Below, one piece after another: positions 42,244-50,981 of a DNA stretch of 64,000 nucleotides. A model generated the notes under the pieces. It had not been told where the DNA came from. It was given only the letters and a program-made list of their open reading frames with translations, and made no database searches. The DNA comes from Ignavibacteriales bacterium (GTDB lineage Bacteria; Bacteroidota; Ignavibacteria; Ignavibacteriales; Ignavibacteriaceae): contig JADJHL010000011.1 of assembly GCA_016707585.1 (NCBI GenBank), forward strand, positions 558,001 through 622,000, read 5' to 3'. Within the stretch, counting starts at the first letter, position 1, and the number at the start of each line of letters is the position of its first letter. The translations under genes were made by a program, and so were the position numbers.

Positions 42244-44625
42244 ATGTTTCATAAAATAAAAAACAGACTTTTATTACTTATAGCATTTATACTATTTGTT
42301 TTTGCAAGTGTATTATTATTTAAAATTGTTACTGAAAAAACTTTTTTAAAATCTATTTGTGATGATGAAAAATTATCTTTTCAAAATTCATTAGCAATTC
42401 AACTCAATAATACAAATGCAAATCTTATAGAAGATAGCAAGCCTGATGTACAACCGATAATTAAAATTGATAGAAACTTTGATGATGTAAGTGTAATTGT
42501 AACTAAAACTTTTGTTGAAAAATTTAGTAAAGATTTTTTAAACCAGATTTCCGGTGAGAATAAAGTAACAATCAATTCAATACCAAATGATGATGAAAAG
42601 AAAATAAAATTAGAACTGGATAAAAATCCATTTGTTGCTTTTGCATTTATCAAAATATATGATGAAGAAAAGAATGTTTATAAAGTTTTGTTCGTTCAAA
42701 AAGAATCCAAATTATTAAAGCAGAGATTTGATTCGATCAATAAAGAGAATACAATTTTAATTATTGTGTTTATTCTATTTGCTCTAAGCATATTTGTCGC
42801 ATTGTATTCCCAGGTAGTAAATCCAATCACTACTGTAATATCCAGCTTTGTATTAAAAACACCTGAAAAATTAAATTCCCTTAAAAACACAAAAAGTGAG
42901 TTTGGAGTTTTTGCAAATCTTATAAAAGATTTTTTCGATCAACAAAAAACTCTTGAAGAAGAAGTTAAAGTAAGAAAGATTACTCAAGAAGAATTAGAAA
43001 CATTAAATGACGAATTAGAAAAAAGAGTTACCGATAGAACAGAAGAATTGGCTGTAACAAATTTAGAATTACAAAAAGAACGCGATCAAACAAAACAGTA
43101 TTTAGATATTGCCGGAACAGTAATCGCAATACTTGATAATGATGGTTACATAGAACTTATTAATAAAAAAGGTGATGAGACATTAGGCTATCAAGCTGGT
43201 GAGTTGATTGGCAAGAACTGGTATAAAACCTGTGTACATCCAAAAGATCAGGCCCAGTATATAAAGTTACATAATGATATTGTTTATGGTAAAGTTGAAC
43301 CCAACCAAATAGTTATTGGCAATGTTCTTACCAAAGGAAAAGAAGTACGAACATTTATCTTTCATAAAACATTTTTTAATGATAATGATGGTCGATCTTC
43401 TGGCGTTTTATTTTCTGCAGAAGATATTACTGAGCTAAAGTTAAAAGAAAAAGAATTAATTGAATCAAAAGAAAAAGCAGATGAATCGAATCGATTAAAA
43501 TCGACATTTCTCGCAAATATGAGTCACGAACTCCGAACGCCAATGATAGGAATATTAGGCTACTCTGATTTATTGATAAGTGAATTAAAAGAAGATAGAC
43601 ATAAGAAAATGGCAACCGCAATTCACGATAGCGGGCAAAGGCTTATTGATACACTTAACTTAATTTTAGATTTATCTCGCTTAGAAGCCAACAAACATAA
43701 TATTGATTATCAAATTGTAAATCTTAATGCACTCGTAAAAAATGTTACATTTCATTTTGAAGCTGCGGCAAGTAAGAAAAAATTATTTTTACGTACAACA
43801 ATCCCAACTTATGATATTGTTGCTCGCACTGATCCAAGAATGATAAGAGATGTAATGAATAATCTAATTAACAACGCAATAAAATTTACAAACGCTGGTG
43901 GGGTTTTTATTTCACTTGAAGCATTTCATAAAAACTTTATTGTAACTATTAAGGATACAGGAATTGGGATTCCGCATAAAAGTATAAATCTTATCTTTGA
44001 AGAATTTAGACAAGTATCAGAAGGATTAGGAAGAGGATTTCAGGGGACAGGACTTGGGTTAACAATCTGTAAAAAATATGTGGAACTTTTAGGTGGACAA
44101 ATTTCGGTAAAAAGCGAACCAGAAAATGGATCAGAGTTTTCATTTCAGATTCCATTATTTACAGAAGATAATTTAATTGATGAACAGGATCGATTAAAAA
44201 AAGAAATTAATGATGAAGTTGATGATTTTGATGTTGACTTAACCAAAGAAATTGTTTCAATAAAACATAAATTATTGATTGTTGAAGATGATTCAACATC
44301 ACGCGATATAATTTATTTATTCTTAAAAAATTATTACGATGTTCACTTTGCTGAAAATGGCGAACAGGCTTTAGAATTAGCAAATGCAAATCAGTTTGAT
44401 TGTATTTTAATGGATATAAATTTAGGTTCAGGTATAACAGGTATTGAAGTAAAAGATTTGATGAGAAAAATAGAAGGTTATGAACGAATACCAATTATTG
44501 CTGCCACAGCATTTGCAATGTTAGGGGATAAAGAAAAATTTCTTGCCAGTGGATTTGACTACTATTTATCCAAACCTTACTTAAAACCACAACTATTAAA
44601 AGTTATTAGCGATATTTTAAAGTAA
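42244..44625 (+). CDS. Membrane hybrid histidine kinase with PAS and receiver
   Basis: 793 residues. It has TM1 at ~8-28, a periplasmic sensor region to ~170, TM2 (ILIIVFILFALSIFVALYSQ), a coiled coil rich in Glu/Leu, one PAS domain (~285-400, AILDNDGYIELINKKGDETL), HisKA (FLANMSHELRTPMIGILGYS), HATPase (NNAIKFTNAGG, KDTGIGIP, GTGLGLTICK) and a C-terminal receiver (LLIVEDDSTSRDII, ILMDINLGSGITG). This is the only membrane-spanning kinase in the cluster. A sigma-28-type promoter upstream suggests expression with late flagellar genes. Confidence 0.94.
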   Translation: MFHKIKNRLLLLIAFILFVFASVLLFKIVTEKTFLKSICDDEKLSFQNSLAIQLNNTNANLIEDSKPDVQPIIKIDRNFDDVSVIVTKTFVEKFSKDFLNQISGENKVTINSIPNDDEKKIKLELDKNPFVAFAFIKIYDEEKNVYKVLFVQKESKLLKQRFDSINKENTILIIVFILFALSIFVALYSQVVNPITTVISSFVLKTPEKLNSLKNTKSEFGVFANLIKDFFDQQKTLEEEVKVRKITQEELETLNDELEKRVTDRTEELAVTNLELQKERDQTKQYLDIAGTVIAILDNDGYIELINKKGDETLGYQAGELIGKNWYKTCVHPKDQAQYIKLHNDIVYGKVEPNQIVIGNVLTKGKEVRTFIFHKTFFNDNDGRSSGVLFSAEDITELKLKEKELIESKEKADESNRLKSTFLANMSHELRTPMIGILGYSDLLISELKEDRHKKMATAIHDSGQRLIDTLNLILDLSRLEANKHNIDYQIVNLNALVKNVTFHFEAAASKKKLFLRTTIPTYDIVARTDPRMIRDVMNNLINNAIKFTNAGGVFISLEAFHKNFIVTIKDTGIGIPHKSINLIFEEFRQVSEGLGRGFQGTGLGLTICKKYVELLGGQISVKSEPENGSEFSFQIPLFTEDNLIDEQDRLKKEINDEVDDFDVDLTKEIVSIKHKLLIVEDDSTSRDIIYLFLKNYYDVHFAENGEQALELANANQFDCILMDINLGSGITGIEVKDLMRKIEGYERIPIIAATAFAMLGDKEKFLASGFDYYLSKPYLKPQLLKVISDILK

Positions 44626-44688
44626 AAATATTATTTCTGTTTTATAAAAACCTATCAATTAATTTTTATATTATTTTATAGACAACTC

Positions 44689-44717
44689 TTGACAATATAG
44701 AATTTTAGATATAATTT
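44689..44717 (+). promoter_or_regulatory. Candidate housekeeping promoter of the glucan locus
   Basis: TTGACA (44689-44694) and TATAAT (44710-44715) are 15 bases apart; reading the -10 as TAATTT two bases later gives 17. The operator at 44725 overlaps the expected transcription start, a good place for repression. Confidence 0.5.
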
Positions 44718-44724
44718 AAAACTA

Positions 44725-44744
44725 CAATGTAAACGTTTACATTG
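44725..44744 (+). promoter_or_regulatory. LacI-family operator
   Basis: CAATGTAAACGTTTACATTG is a perfect 20-bp palindrome with the central CG and TGTAAACGTTTACA core typical of LacI/GalR/CcpA-type operators. It lies between the promoter and the first gene of the sugar locus. The only recognised cognate candidate in the window is the LacI-type regulator at 47555. Confidence 0.8.
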
Positions 44745-44786
44745 TGCTTTTATCAATTATCTTATTAATTTTTATAGGAGAGTGCT

Positions 44787-45879
44787 ATGAAACATTTGCT
44801 ATTTGTTTCGTTATTCCTTCTTTCAACATCTTTGTACGCTCAAGATGCTATTGATTTTGAAACAGTTGGAAATACTTGGACCTGGGAATATTTTTTCTGC
44901 AGGAACCGGTGGATATGATACCGTTGTTGCAAACCCTAGCGTTGGTGGATTAAACACATCAGCTAATTGTGCTAAACTTGTTGTTGGTGCTAATGGAGAT
45001 CCTTGGGCAGGAGTTTGGTGCTCTGATTTTCCTGATTTAACATTAACCGCTGATAACTGTTATATTAGAGTTTTGGTTTATAAAGATGTTATTTCAGACT
45101 TCAATCTAAAATTAGAACCACCAAACGTTGATCACAATGTTGCAAACACAGTAATAAATCAATGGGAAGAATTAACGTTTGATTATTCTTCTGACATCGG
45201 TACAACTTCTGCTACATTAACAATTATTCCAGAGTACTCTCCAATACCAAGAACATATGGAAGCACGAGTTATTATGATTATATCAGATTTACAGGAGTA
45301 GTCCCAGTTGAATTAACCTCATTTACAGGTTCATTTGTTGGTAACAACGTACAATTAAAATGGGCAACTGCTACAGAATTAAATAACAGCGGATTTGAAA
45401 TTCAAAGAAGCGTTAATGGTTCTGCTTTTGCTACAGTTGGTTTTGTTCAAGGTAACGGAACAACAACAGAACAAAAACAATATACCTTTGTTGATAATAC
45501 TGTTACTACAAGAACTGGTTATGCATACAGACTAAAACAAATTGATTTTAATGGTACTTTTGAATATTCATCAGTAGTAAACGTTGGACTTACTTTACCT
45601 ACAGAATTTGTTTTAGACCAAAATTATCCAAACCCATTTAACCCATCTACAAAAATATCTTATGCAGTGCCTGTTAAATCTGAAGTTACTTTAGAAGTTT
45701 ACAATTTAATCGGCCAAAAGATGATGACCTTAGCACAAGGTACAGTTGATGCTGGAACACATACTGAAATCTTTAATGCTTCAAATATGTCTTCTGGAAT
45801 CTATTTAGTTAAACTTGTTGCAGTTGGTGAAAACGGTGCTCAGTTTACATCAAGTAAAAAAATGACATTACTTAAATAG
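44787..45879 (+). pseudogene. Secreted protein with T9SS sorting domain, frameshifted near its N-terminus
   Basis: AGGAG at 44776-44780 and ATG 44787 begin a clear signal peptide (MKHLLFVSLFLLSTSLYAQ). That frame stops at 44916. The remaining ~320 residues continue one frame over, up to 45879. Removing one G from GGG (44884-44886) or one T from T6 (44891-44896) restores one ORF of ~363 residues. It then reads: a carbohydrate-binding-like beta-sandwich (~20-170), a second beta domain (VPVELTSFTGSFVGNNVQLK), and a type IX sorting domain with NYPNPFNPSTKISYAVP. It may be a pseudogene or a sequencing error. It is the first gene behind the operator, so it should be abundant when the locus is induced. 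Confidence 0.75.
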
Positions 45880-45892
45880 TCCTTGTTTTACT

Positions 45893-45927
45893 AAGAGGCT
45901 GTTGAAAGACAGCCTCTTTTTATTTTT
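45893..45927 (+). terminator. Rho-independent terminator after the first locus gene
   Basis: AGAGGCTGT (45894-45902) pairs perfectly with ACAGCCTCT (45909-45917) around a six-base loop, followed by TTTTTATTTTT. It would let the first gene be made in excess over the downstream genes, or separate them entirely. Confidence 0.9.
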
Positions 45928-45981
45928 ACAGTGAAATAATATTAGGCAAACTTTCCCCATCTTTTTATTGAAGTAAACTAT

Positions 45982-47502
45982 ATGCGAAAGCTATTAATCA
46001 TAATACTCTGGATTACCATTTTTGGTAAACTAAGCTATACACAAGACTATTTATTTTTTACAAATAGTGATAATCCTAATTATTATGATCCAAGTTATTT
46101 ATATAGCAATACACCAAGTACTTTATTAAAAATTAACTCAGTTAAATTTCCCGTAAGTGTTGATACTTTTTATAGTTCTACAAATGCATTAAAACTTCAG
46201 TGGAAATCTATGACTGGTGGAGACTGGGGCTCAGCAATTGCAGCACCAGGATGGCCAGGCAGAGATTTTACAATGATGGATTCTATTTCAATTTGGGTTT
46301 ATTCTGCACAAACTATTGATTCACTTTCGTTACCAAAAATTTATCTTGAAGACTTATCAAACCAAAAAACCGCAAAAATAAATATTTCAGATTTTCAAGG
46401 TGATATTAATCCTGGTGAATGGACAAATATAAAAATTCCGGTAAGTGTTTTTATTGCAAACCCCGGCAGTGCTGATCTTACAAGAATAAAGGTAATATAC
46501 TTTGGACAAGGTGTAAGTGATGCAACTTTGCATACTATGTTTGTTGATGATGTAAAAGTAACTGGGAATTTTAATCCGAATTTATACAAACATATTGTTG
46601 TTCTTGGTTCATCAACTGCTGCTGGTACAGGAACAACCAATCCTGATAGTGCTTGGGTAAATAGATTTAGAAATTATTTTGTTGCTCAAGATTCATCATT
46701 TAGAGTAATAAATTTGGCAGTTGGAGGATATACAACATATCACATTATGCCAACTGGATTTGTTCCAATTAATGGTCGTCCAAACCCAAGTGTAAATAAT
46801 AACATTACCTATGCTTTAACTTACAATCCTGTTGCTGTGCTTATAAATATGCCTTCAAACGATGCTGCAAATAGTTTTCCAATGATCGAACAAATTGCAA
46901 ACTATGATACTCTTGTTAAAATATTAAATGAACAAAGCATCCCTTTTTGGATGAGTACAACACAACCAAGAAACTTTAGTAATCAGAGCCAGCTTAATTT
47001 ACTTTTTGCAATGAGAGATTCTACTTATTCACGTTATACAAATAACGCAGTTGATTTTTGGACAAATTTAGCGCAAGCAAATGGTTGGATAAATCCAATA
47101 TATAACTCAGGTGATGGAATACATCTAAACAATGCTGCTCATAGAATTTTATTTGAAAGAATGAAAGATGCAGTCACTCCTGATATACTATCTGTAGATT
47201 ATAAAAATGATGTTAGTACAGCAGTAAGTTTTAAATTGAATAATAATTTTCCTAATCCATTTAATCCTTCCACAACAATTTCATTTTATACACAAAAAAG
47301 AGCAAAGGTTAAAGTGGATGTATTAAATGTTTTAGGTGAATTTGTGACAAATCTTTTATCTGCTGATTTAGAAAGCGGCGACCATTCAGTAAAATTTAAT
47401 GCTGATGATTTGTCAAGTGGAGTTTATATCTGTAGAGTTTTAGTGGTTAATGCTGATAATGAGAATTACATAACAAGTAATAAAATGATGCTTGTTAAAT
47501 AA
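45982..47502 (+). CDS. Secreted SGNH-type hydrolase with binding module and T9SS sorting domain
   Basis: 506 residues: a signal peptide (to about 20), a beta-sandwich module (~25-195, ending TMFVDDVKVTG), an SGNH hydrolase domain (~200-405) and a C-terminal sorting domain (NNFPNPFNPSTTISF). SGNH blocks seen are VVLGSSTAAGTG (GSS instead of the usual GDS, Ser as nucleophile), the block II Gly in NLAVGGYTT, NMPSNDAAN (block III Asn) and GDGIHLNNAAH (catalytic Asp-His). It is probably an esterase acting on acyl groups of a polysaccharide. The acyl group is unknown; in this locus a substituted beta-1,2-glucan is a reasonable guess. Confidence 0.85.
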   Translation: MRKLLIIILWITIFGKLSYTQDYLFFTNSDNPNYYDPSYLYSNTPSTLLKINSVKFPVSVDTFYSSTNALKLQWKSMTGGDWGSAIAAPGWPGRDFTMMDSISIWVYSAQTIDSLSLPKIYLEDLSNQKTAKINISDFQGDINPGEWTNIKIPVSVFIANPGSADLTRIKVIYFGQGVSDATLHTMFVDDVKVTGNFNPNLYKHIVVLGSSTAAGTGTTNPDSAWVNRFRNYFVAQDSSFRVINLAVGGYTTYHIMPTGFVPINGRPNPSVNNNITYALTYNPVAVLINMPSNDAANSFPMIEQIANYDTLVKILNEQSIPFWMSTTQPRNFSNQSQLNLLFAMRDSTYSRYTNNAVDFWTNLAQANGWINPIYNSGDGIHLNNAAHRILFERMKDAVTPDILSVDYKNDVSTAVSFKLNNNFPNPFNPSTTISFYTQKRAKVKVDVLNVLGEFVTNLLSADLESGDHSVKFNADDLSSGVYICRVLVVNADNENYITSNKMMLVK

Positions 47503-47554
47503 TTTCGTCATAAAATTGTTATCACATTTATCAGTTTAGAATAAATAAAATAAA

Positions 47555-48553
47555 ATGACACCAACAATTAAACTAATAGCAAAAAAAGCTAATGTATCTA
47601 TTGCTACTGTTTCCAGGGCTTTAAATAATGATACACGGGTTACATCTGAAACTCGGGAAAAAGTTATTAGAATTTCTGATGAGTTAAATTATAAACCTAA
47701 TTTAATTGCGAGAAGCTTTGTTAAAAAAACATCAAACATAATTGGATTAATATTACCAGGTATTTCTGATGAGTTTTTTACAGATATTATCCGTGGTGTT
47801 GATGAAATAACTTATAAGAATGGTTATTTCACTATGGTTGCAAGTTCACACGGGCAAAGAGTGCTTTCCGATTCCTTATTAGCTTTATCTAATGCAGGTT
47901 TAGTTGGCGGAATAATTCTTCTTCTATCAAGTCTTACCGATGAAATAAAAAATATACTTAAAGAAATAAAAGTGCCTGTAATACTTATTAGCGGTGGTAA
48001 AGAAGAATATGGATTTGATACTGTAGCAATTGATAACTATCAAGGTGCTTTTAATGCCACAGAATATTTAATCAAAAAAAAGGGATTTAAAAATATTGCG
48101 CATATTACCGGCCCAGCTGAAAATGAAGATGCTTATTTAAGAAAGCGCGGATTTATTGATGCGTGTAAAAAAAATGGAGTTACAGTAAACAAATCTTTTA
48201 TTGTTGATGGTGATTTTACAAAAGAATCTGGTTATAAAGCTTTTATCAAATTATACAGTTTAGCAGATAAACCTCAAGCAATATTTACAGCAAACGATAT
48301 GATGGCTTTGGGATGTTATGAAGCTGCTGAGTATTTAAATTTGCAAATCCCTAAAGACATAGCCTTAGTTGGGTTTGATGATATATTTATATCTCAATAC
48401 TTAAATCCTGGATTAACAACAGTACGCGTGCAAATTGAAGAAGTTGGAAGAGCAGCAGCAATGCTTTTAGTTGATAAACTTAATGGTACCAATGGAAAAA
48501 TTCATCCATTGGTTAAAATATCTACCGATTTAATAGTTAGAAATTCTTGTTAA
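47555..48553 (+). CDS. LacI-family transcriptional regulator
   Basis: 332 residues. The N-terminal helix-turn-helix (TIKLIAKKANVSIATVSRAL, then NNDTRVTSETREKVI) and hinge helix lead into a periplasmic-binding-protein-like sensor domain (NIIGLILPGISDEFF, AIFTANDMMALG, ALVGFDDI). It probably represses the locus from the palindrome at 44725 and is released by a sugar from the pathway. It is embedded among the genes it would control. Confidence 0.95.
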   Translation: MTPTIKLIAKKANVSIATVSRALNNDTRVTSETREKVIRISDELNYKPNLIARSFVKKTSNIIGLILPGISDEFFTDIIRGVDEITYKNGYFTMVASSHGQRVLSDSLLALSNAGLVGGIILLLSSLTDEIKNILKEIKVPVILISGGKEEYGFDTVAIDNYQGAFNATEYLIKKKGFKNIAHITGPAENEDAYLRKRGFIDACKKNGVTVNKSFIVDGDFTKESGYKAFIKLYSLADKPQAIFTANDMMALGCYEAAEYLNLQIPKDIALVGFDDIFISQYLNPGLTTVRVQIEEVGRAAAMLLVDKLNGTNGKIHPLVKISTDLIVRNSC

Positions 48554-48576
48554 ACTTAAATTATTTGGAATATTAA

Positions 48577-50949
48577 ATGGAACTGTTTTCTACAAAGTAC
48601 GGACACTTTTCTTCTGATGGAAATGAATATATAATTACTAATCACAGAACTCCTAAACCCTGGGTTAACGTTATATCAAATGGTAAATATGGTTTAGTTG
48701 TTTCTCAAAACGGTGGCGGATTTAGCTGGGATACTCACTCAGAGTTTAACAGATTGAATCGATGGCACCAGGATTTAGTGCAGGATAATTGGGGAAAATA
48801 TTTTTACTTCAAAGATAATCAAACCGGTGATGTTTGGTCACCTACCTGGATGCCAGTAAAGACCGAACTTGATTCTTACAAAGTTGTTTATGGATTTGGT
48901 TACTCAAAATTTATTTCTGAATATAAAGGTCTTAAAGTAACATTAACAGTTTTTGTTCCTGTTGGTGATGATCTTGAAATCTGGAGTTTTAAGATTGAAA
49001 ATAAATCTGCACAAAAAAAATCTTTATCAATCTTTACATATTTTGAATGGTGTTTAGGTTCTTCTGCAGATCACCATCGTGAATTTCACAAAACATTTTT
49101 AGAAACACATTTTGATTCTAAACTTAACTGTATGACCGCAACAAAAAGATTGTGGGAAATTCCACTTGGTGATAGAGGCCACTGGAATATAGAATATCCT
49201 TATTTAGGATTTATTGCGTGTTCAAATAAAATTGCTGATTATGATGGAGATAAAGATACTTTTGTTGGTCAGTATGGATCATTACAAAATCCGGCCGGCT
49301 TAAATGCAAAAAGTTTAAGTAAAAAATTAGGTAAATGGAATGACTCAATTGGAACAGTTAAAACAAATATTGAAATCAAACCAAATGAAACGAAACATTT
49401 AAACTTTTTTCTTGGCATTAAAGAAAATAAAAATGCAATTGCCGCTACATTAAAAAAATTCTCTACACAAAAAAATATTGATTCAGCTTTAGTTGATCTA
49501 AAATTATTCTGGCAAAAAATGTTTAATACATTGGTGATTGATACACCAGATAAAGCAATGAATCTTTTAGTTAACAAGTGGCTTCGTTATCAAGCAATTG
49601 CTGGCAGACTTTGGGGTAGAACAGCTTATTATCAACAAAGTGGGGCACTTGGATTTAGAGATCAGTTACAAGACAGTTTAGTTTTTCTTCCAATCGATCC
49701 GAAGAAAACTGAAAATCAAATTCGTTTACATGCAAAACATCAATTTGAAGATGGAACTGTGCTTCATTGGTGGCATCCAATTTCTGATACAGGATTGCCA
49801 ACTAAAATGACAGATGATTTATTGTGGCTTCCTTTTGTTATTATGAACTACATTGATGAAACTGCAGATTATAAAATCCTTTCTATAAAAGAACCTTACT
49901 ACGATAATAAAAATAAAAAAGACACATTGTTTGATCACTCAGTTGCTGCAATAGAAAAAGTGTTAACAAGAATTAGCAAGCGCGGTTTAACCTTAATTGG
50001 TGCGGGTGATTGGAATGATGGACTTAGTGCAGTTGGGTTAGATTTTAAAGGTGAATCAATTTGGTTAACAGAATTTTTCTATTTAATACTAACTCGTTTT
50101 GCAGAACTATCTAAAGAAACTGGCAAAGATAATCTTTATAAAAAGTATTCTAAAAAAGCTGCTGATCTTAAAAAAGCCTTTGATAAATATGCATGGGATG
50201 GAGAATGGTACTGGCGAGCAACCAAAGACGATGGTAAAAAAGTTGGAAGTAAATCTTCACCAGAAGGTAAGATTTATCTTAACGCTCAAACCTGGTCTGT
50301 TATAAGTGGAATTGCTGATACATCTAAGCAGAATAAAGCAATGGATGCTGTATCAAAACATCTTTTAAAAAATAATGGATGTTTGTTATTAAGTCCTGCT
50401 TACACAAAACCAGATCAAATGATTGGTTATCTGTCTCGTTATGCCCCGGGCAGAAGAGAAAATGGTGGAGTTTACACTCATGCTGCAACCTGGGCAATCT
50501 GGGCATACTCACAACTAAAACAAAAAGATCTTGCATACAAAGCGTTTAAAAACTTATGTCCAATTTATAGTGGATTGAACCCTGATAAATATGTAGCCGA
50601 ACCATATGTTACACCTGGAAATATTGATGGACCGGATTCACCAAATTATGGAATGGGCGGCTGGACTTGGTATACAGGCTCTGCATCATGGTATCAAAAA
50701 GTAATAGTTGATTGGATACTTGGAATACGTGCTACAAAAAAAGGATTACTAATTGATCCTTGCATTCCAAATGATTGGAAAGAATTTTCGGTTAAAAGAT
50801 TGTTTAGAGGTACTATTTATAATATTAAGGTATTTAGAAAATCATCAAAATACTCTAATGTTTATATGCAGATTAATGGTAAAAGAACAGAAACAAATTT
50901 AATTCCAGCATCAAAGAAACAATCTATTGATGTGGAAGTATTTATTTAG
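48577..50949 (+). CDS. GH94 glycoside phosphorylase
   Basis: 790 residues without a signal peptide, so cytoplasmic. The N-terminal beta-sandwich has SNGKYGLVVSQNGGGFSWDT and the (alpha/alpha)6 barrel has GALGFRDQLQDS. The catalytic region has GAGDWNDGL (D478-D481, containing the likely general acid). The phosphate-site region is RRENGGVYTHAATW. GH94 enzymes cleave beta-glucosides with phosphate to give glucose 1-phosphate. Length resembles cellobiose or chitobiose phosphorylases rather than the ~1100-residue 1,2-beta-oligoglucan phosphorylases. The neighbours suggest a beta-1,2-linked substrate; this is inference. Confidence 0.9.
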   Translation: MELFSTKYGHFSSDGNEYIITNHRTPKPWVNVISNGKYGLVVSQNGGGFSWDTHSEFNRLNRWHQDLVQDNWGKYFYFKDNQTGDVWSPTWMPVKTELDSYKVVYGFGYSKFISEYKGLKVTLTVFVPVGDDLEIWSFKIENKSAQKKSLSIFTYFEWCLGSSADHHREFHKTFLETHFDSKLNCMTATKRLWEIPLGDRGHWNIEYPYLGFIACSNKIADYDGDKDTFVGQYGSLQNPAGLNAKSLSKKLGKWNDSIGTVKTNIEIKPNETKHLNFFLGIKENKNAIAATLKKFSTQKNIDSALVDLKLFWQKMFNTLVIDTPDKAMNLLVNKWLRYQAIAGRLWGRTAYYQQSGALGFRDQLQDSLVFLPIDPKKTENQIRLHAKHQFEDGTVLHWWHPISDTGLPTKMTDDLLWLPFVIMNYIDETADYKILSIKEPYYDNKNKKDTLFDHSVAAIEKVLTRISKRGLTLIGAGDWNDGLSAVGLDFKGESIWLTEFFYLILTRFAELSKETGKDNLYKKYSKKAADLKKAFDKYAWDGEWYWRATKDDGKKVGSKSSPEGKIYLNAQTWSVISGIADTSKQNKAMDAVSKHLLKNNGCLLLSPAYTKPDQMIGYLSRYAPGRRENGGVYTHAATWAIWAYSQLKQKDLAYKAFKNLCPIYSGLNPDKYVAEPYVTPGNIDGPDSPNYGMGGWTWYTGSASWYQKVIVDWILGIRATKKGLLIDPCIPNDWKEFSVKRLFRGTIYNIKVFRKSSKYSNVYMQINGKRTETNLIPASKKQSIDVEVFI

Positions 50950-50981
50950 AAATTAGAACGGTGCTTGAATAGGACTTATAT

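Noticed and set aside
44803..45879. Open frame from TTG 44803 as a complete gene
   Set aside because: Its first ~30 residues are meaningless and overlap a signal peptide in the adjacent frame that has a proper ribosome site; a frameshifted gene from 44787 is better.
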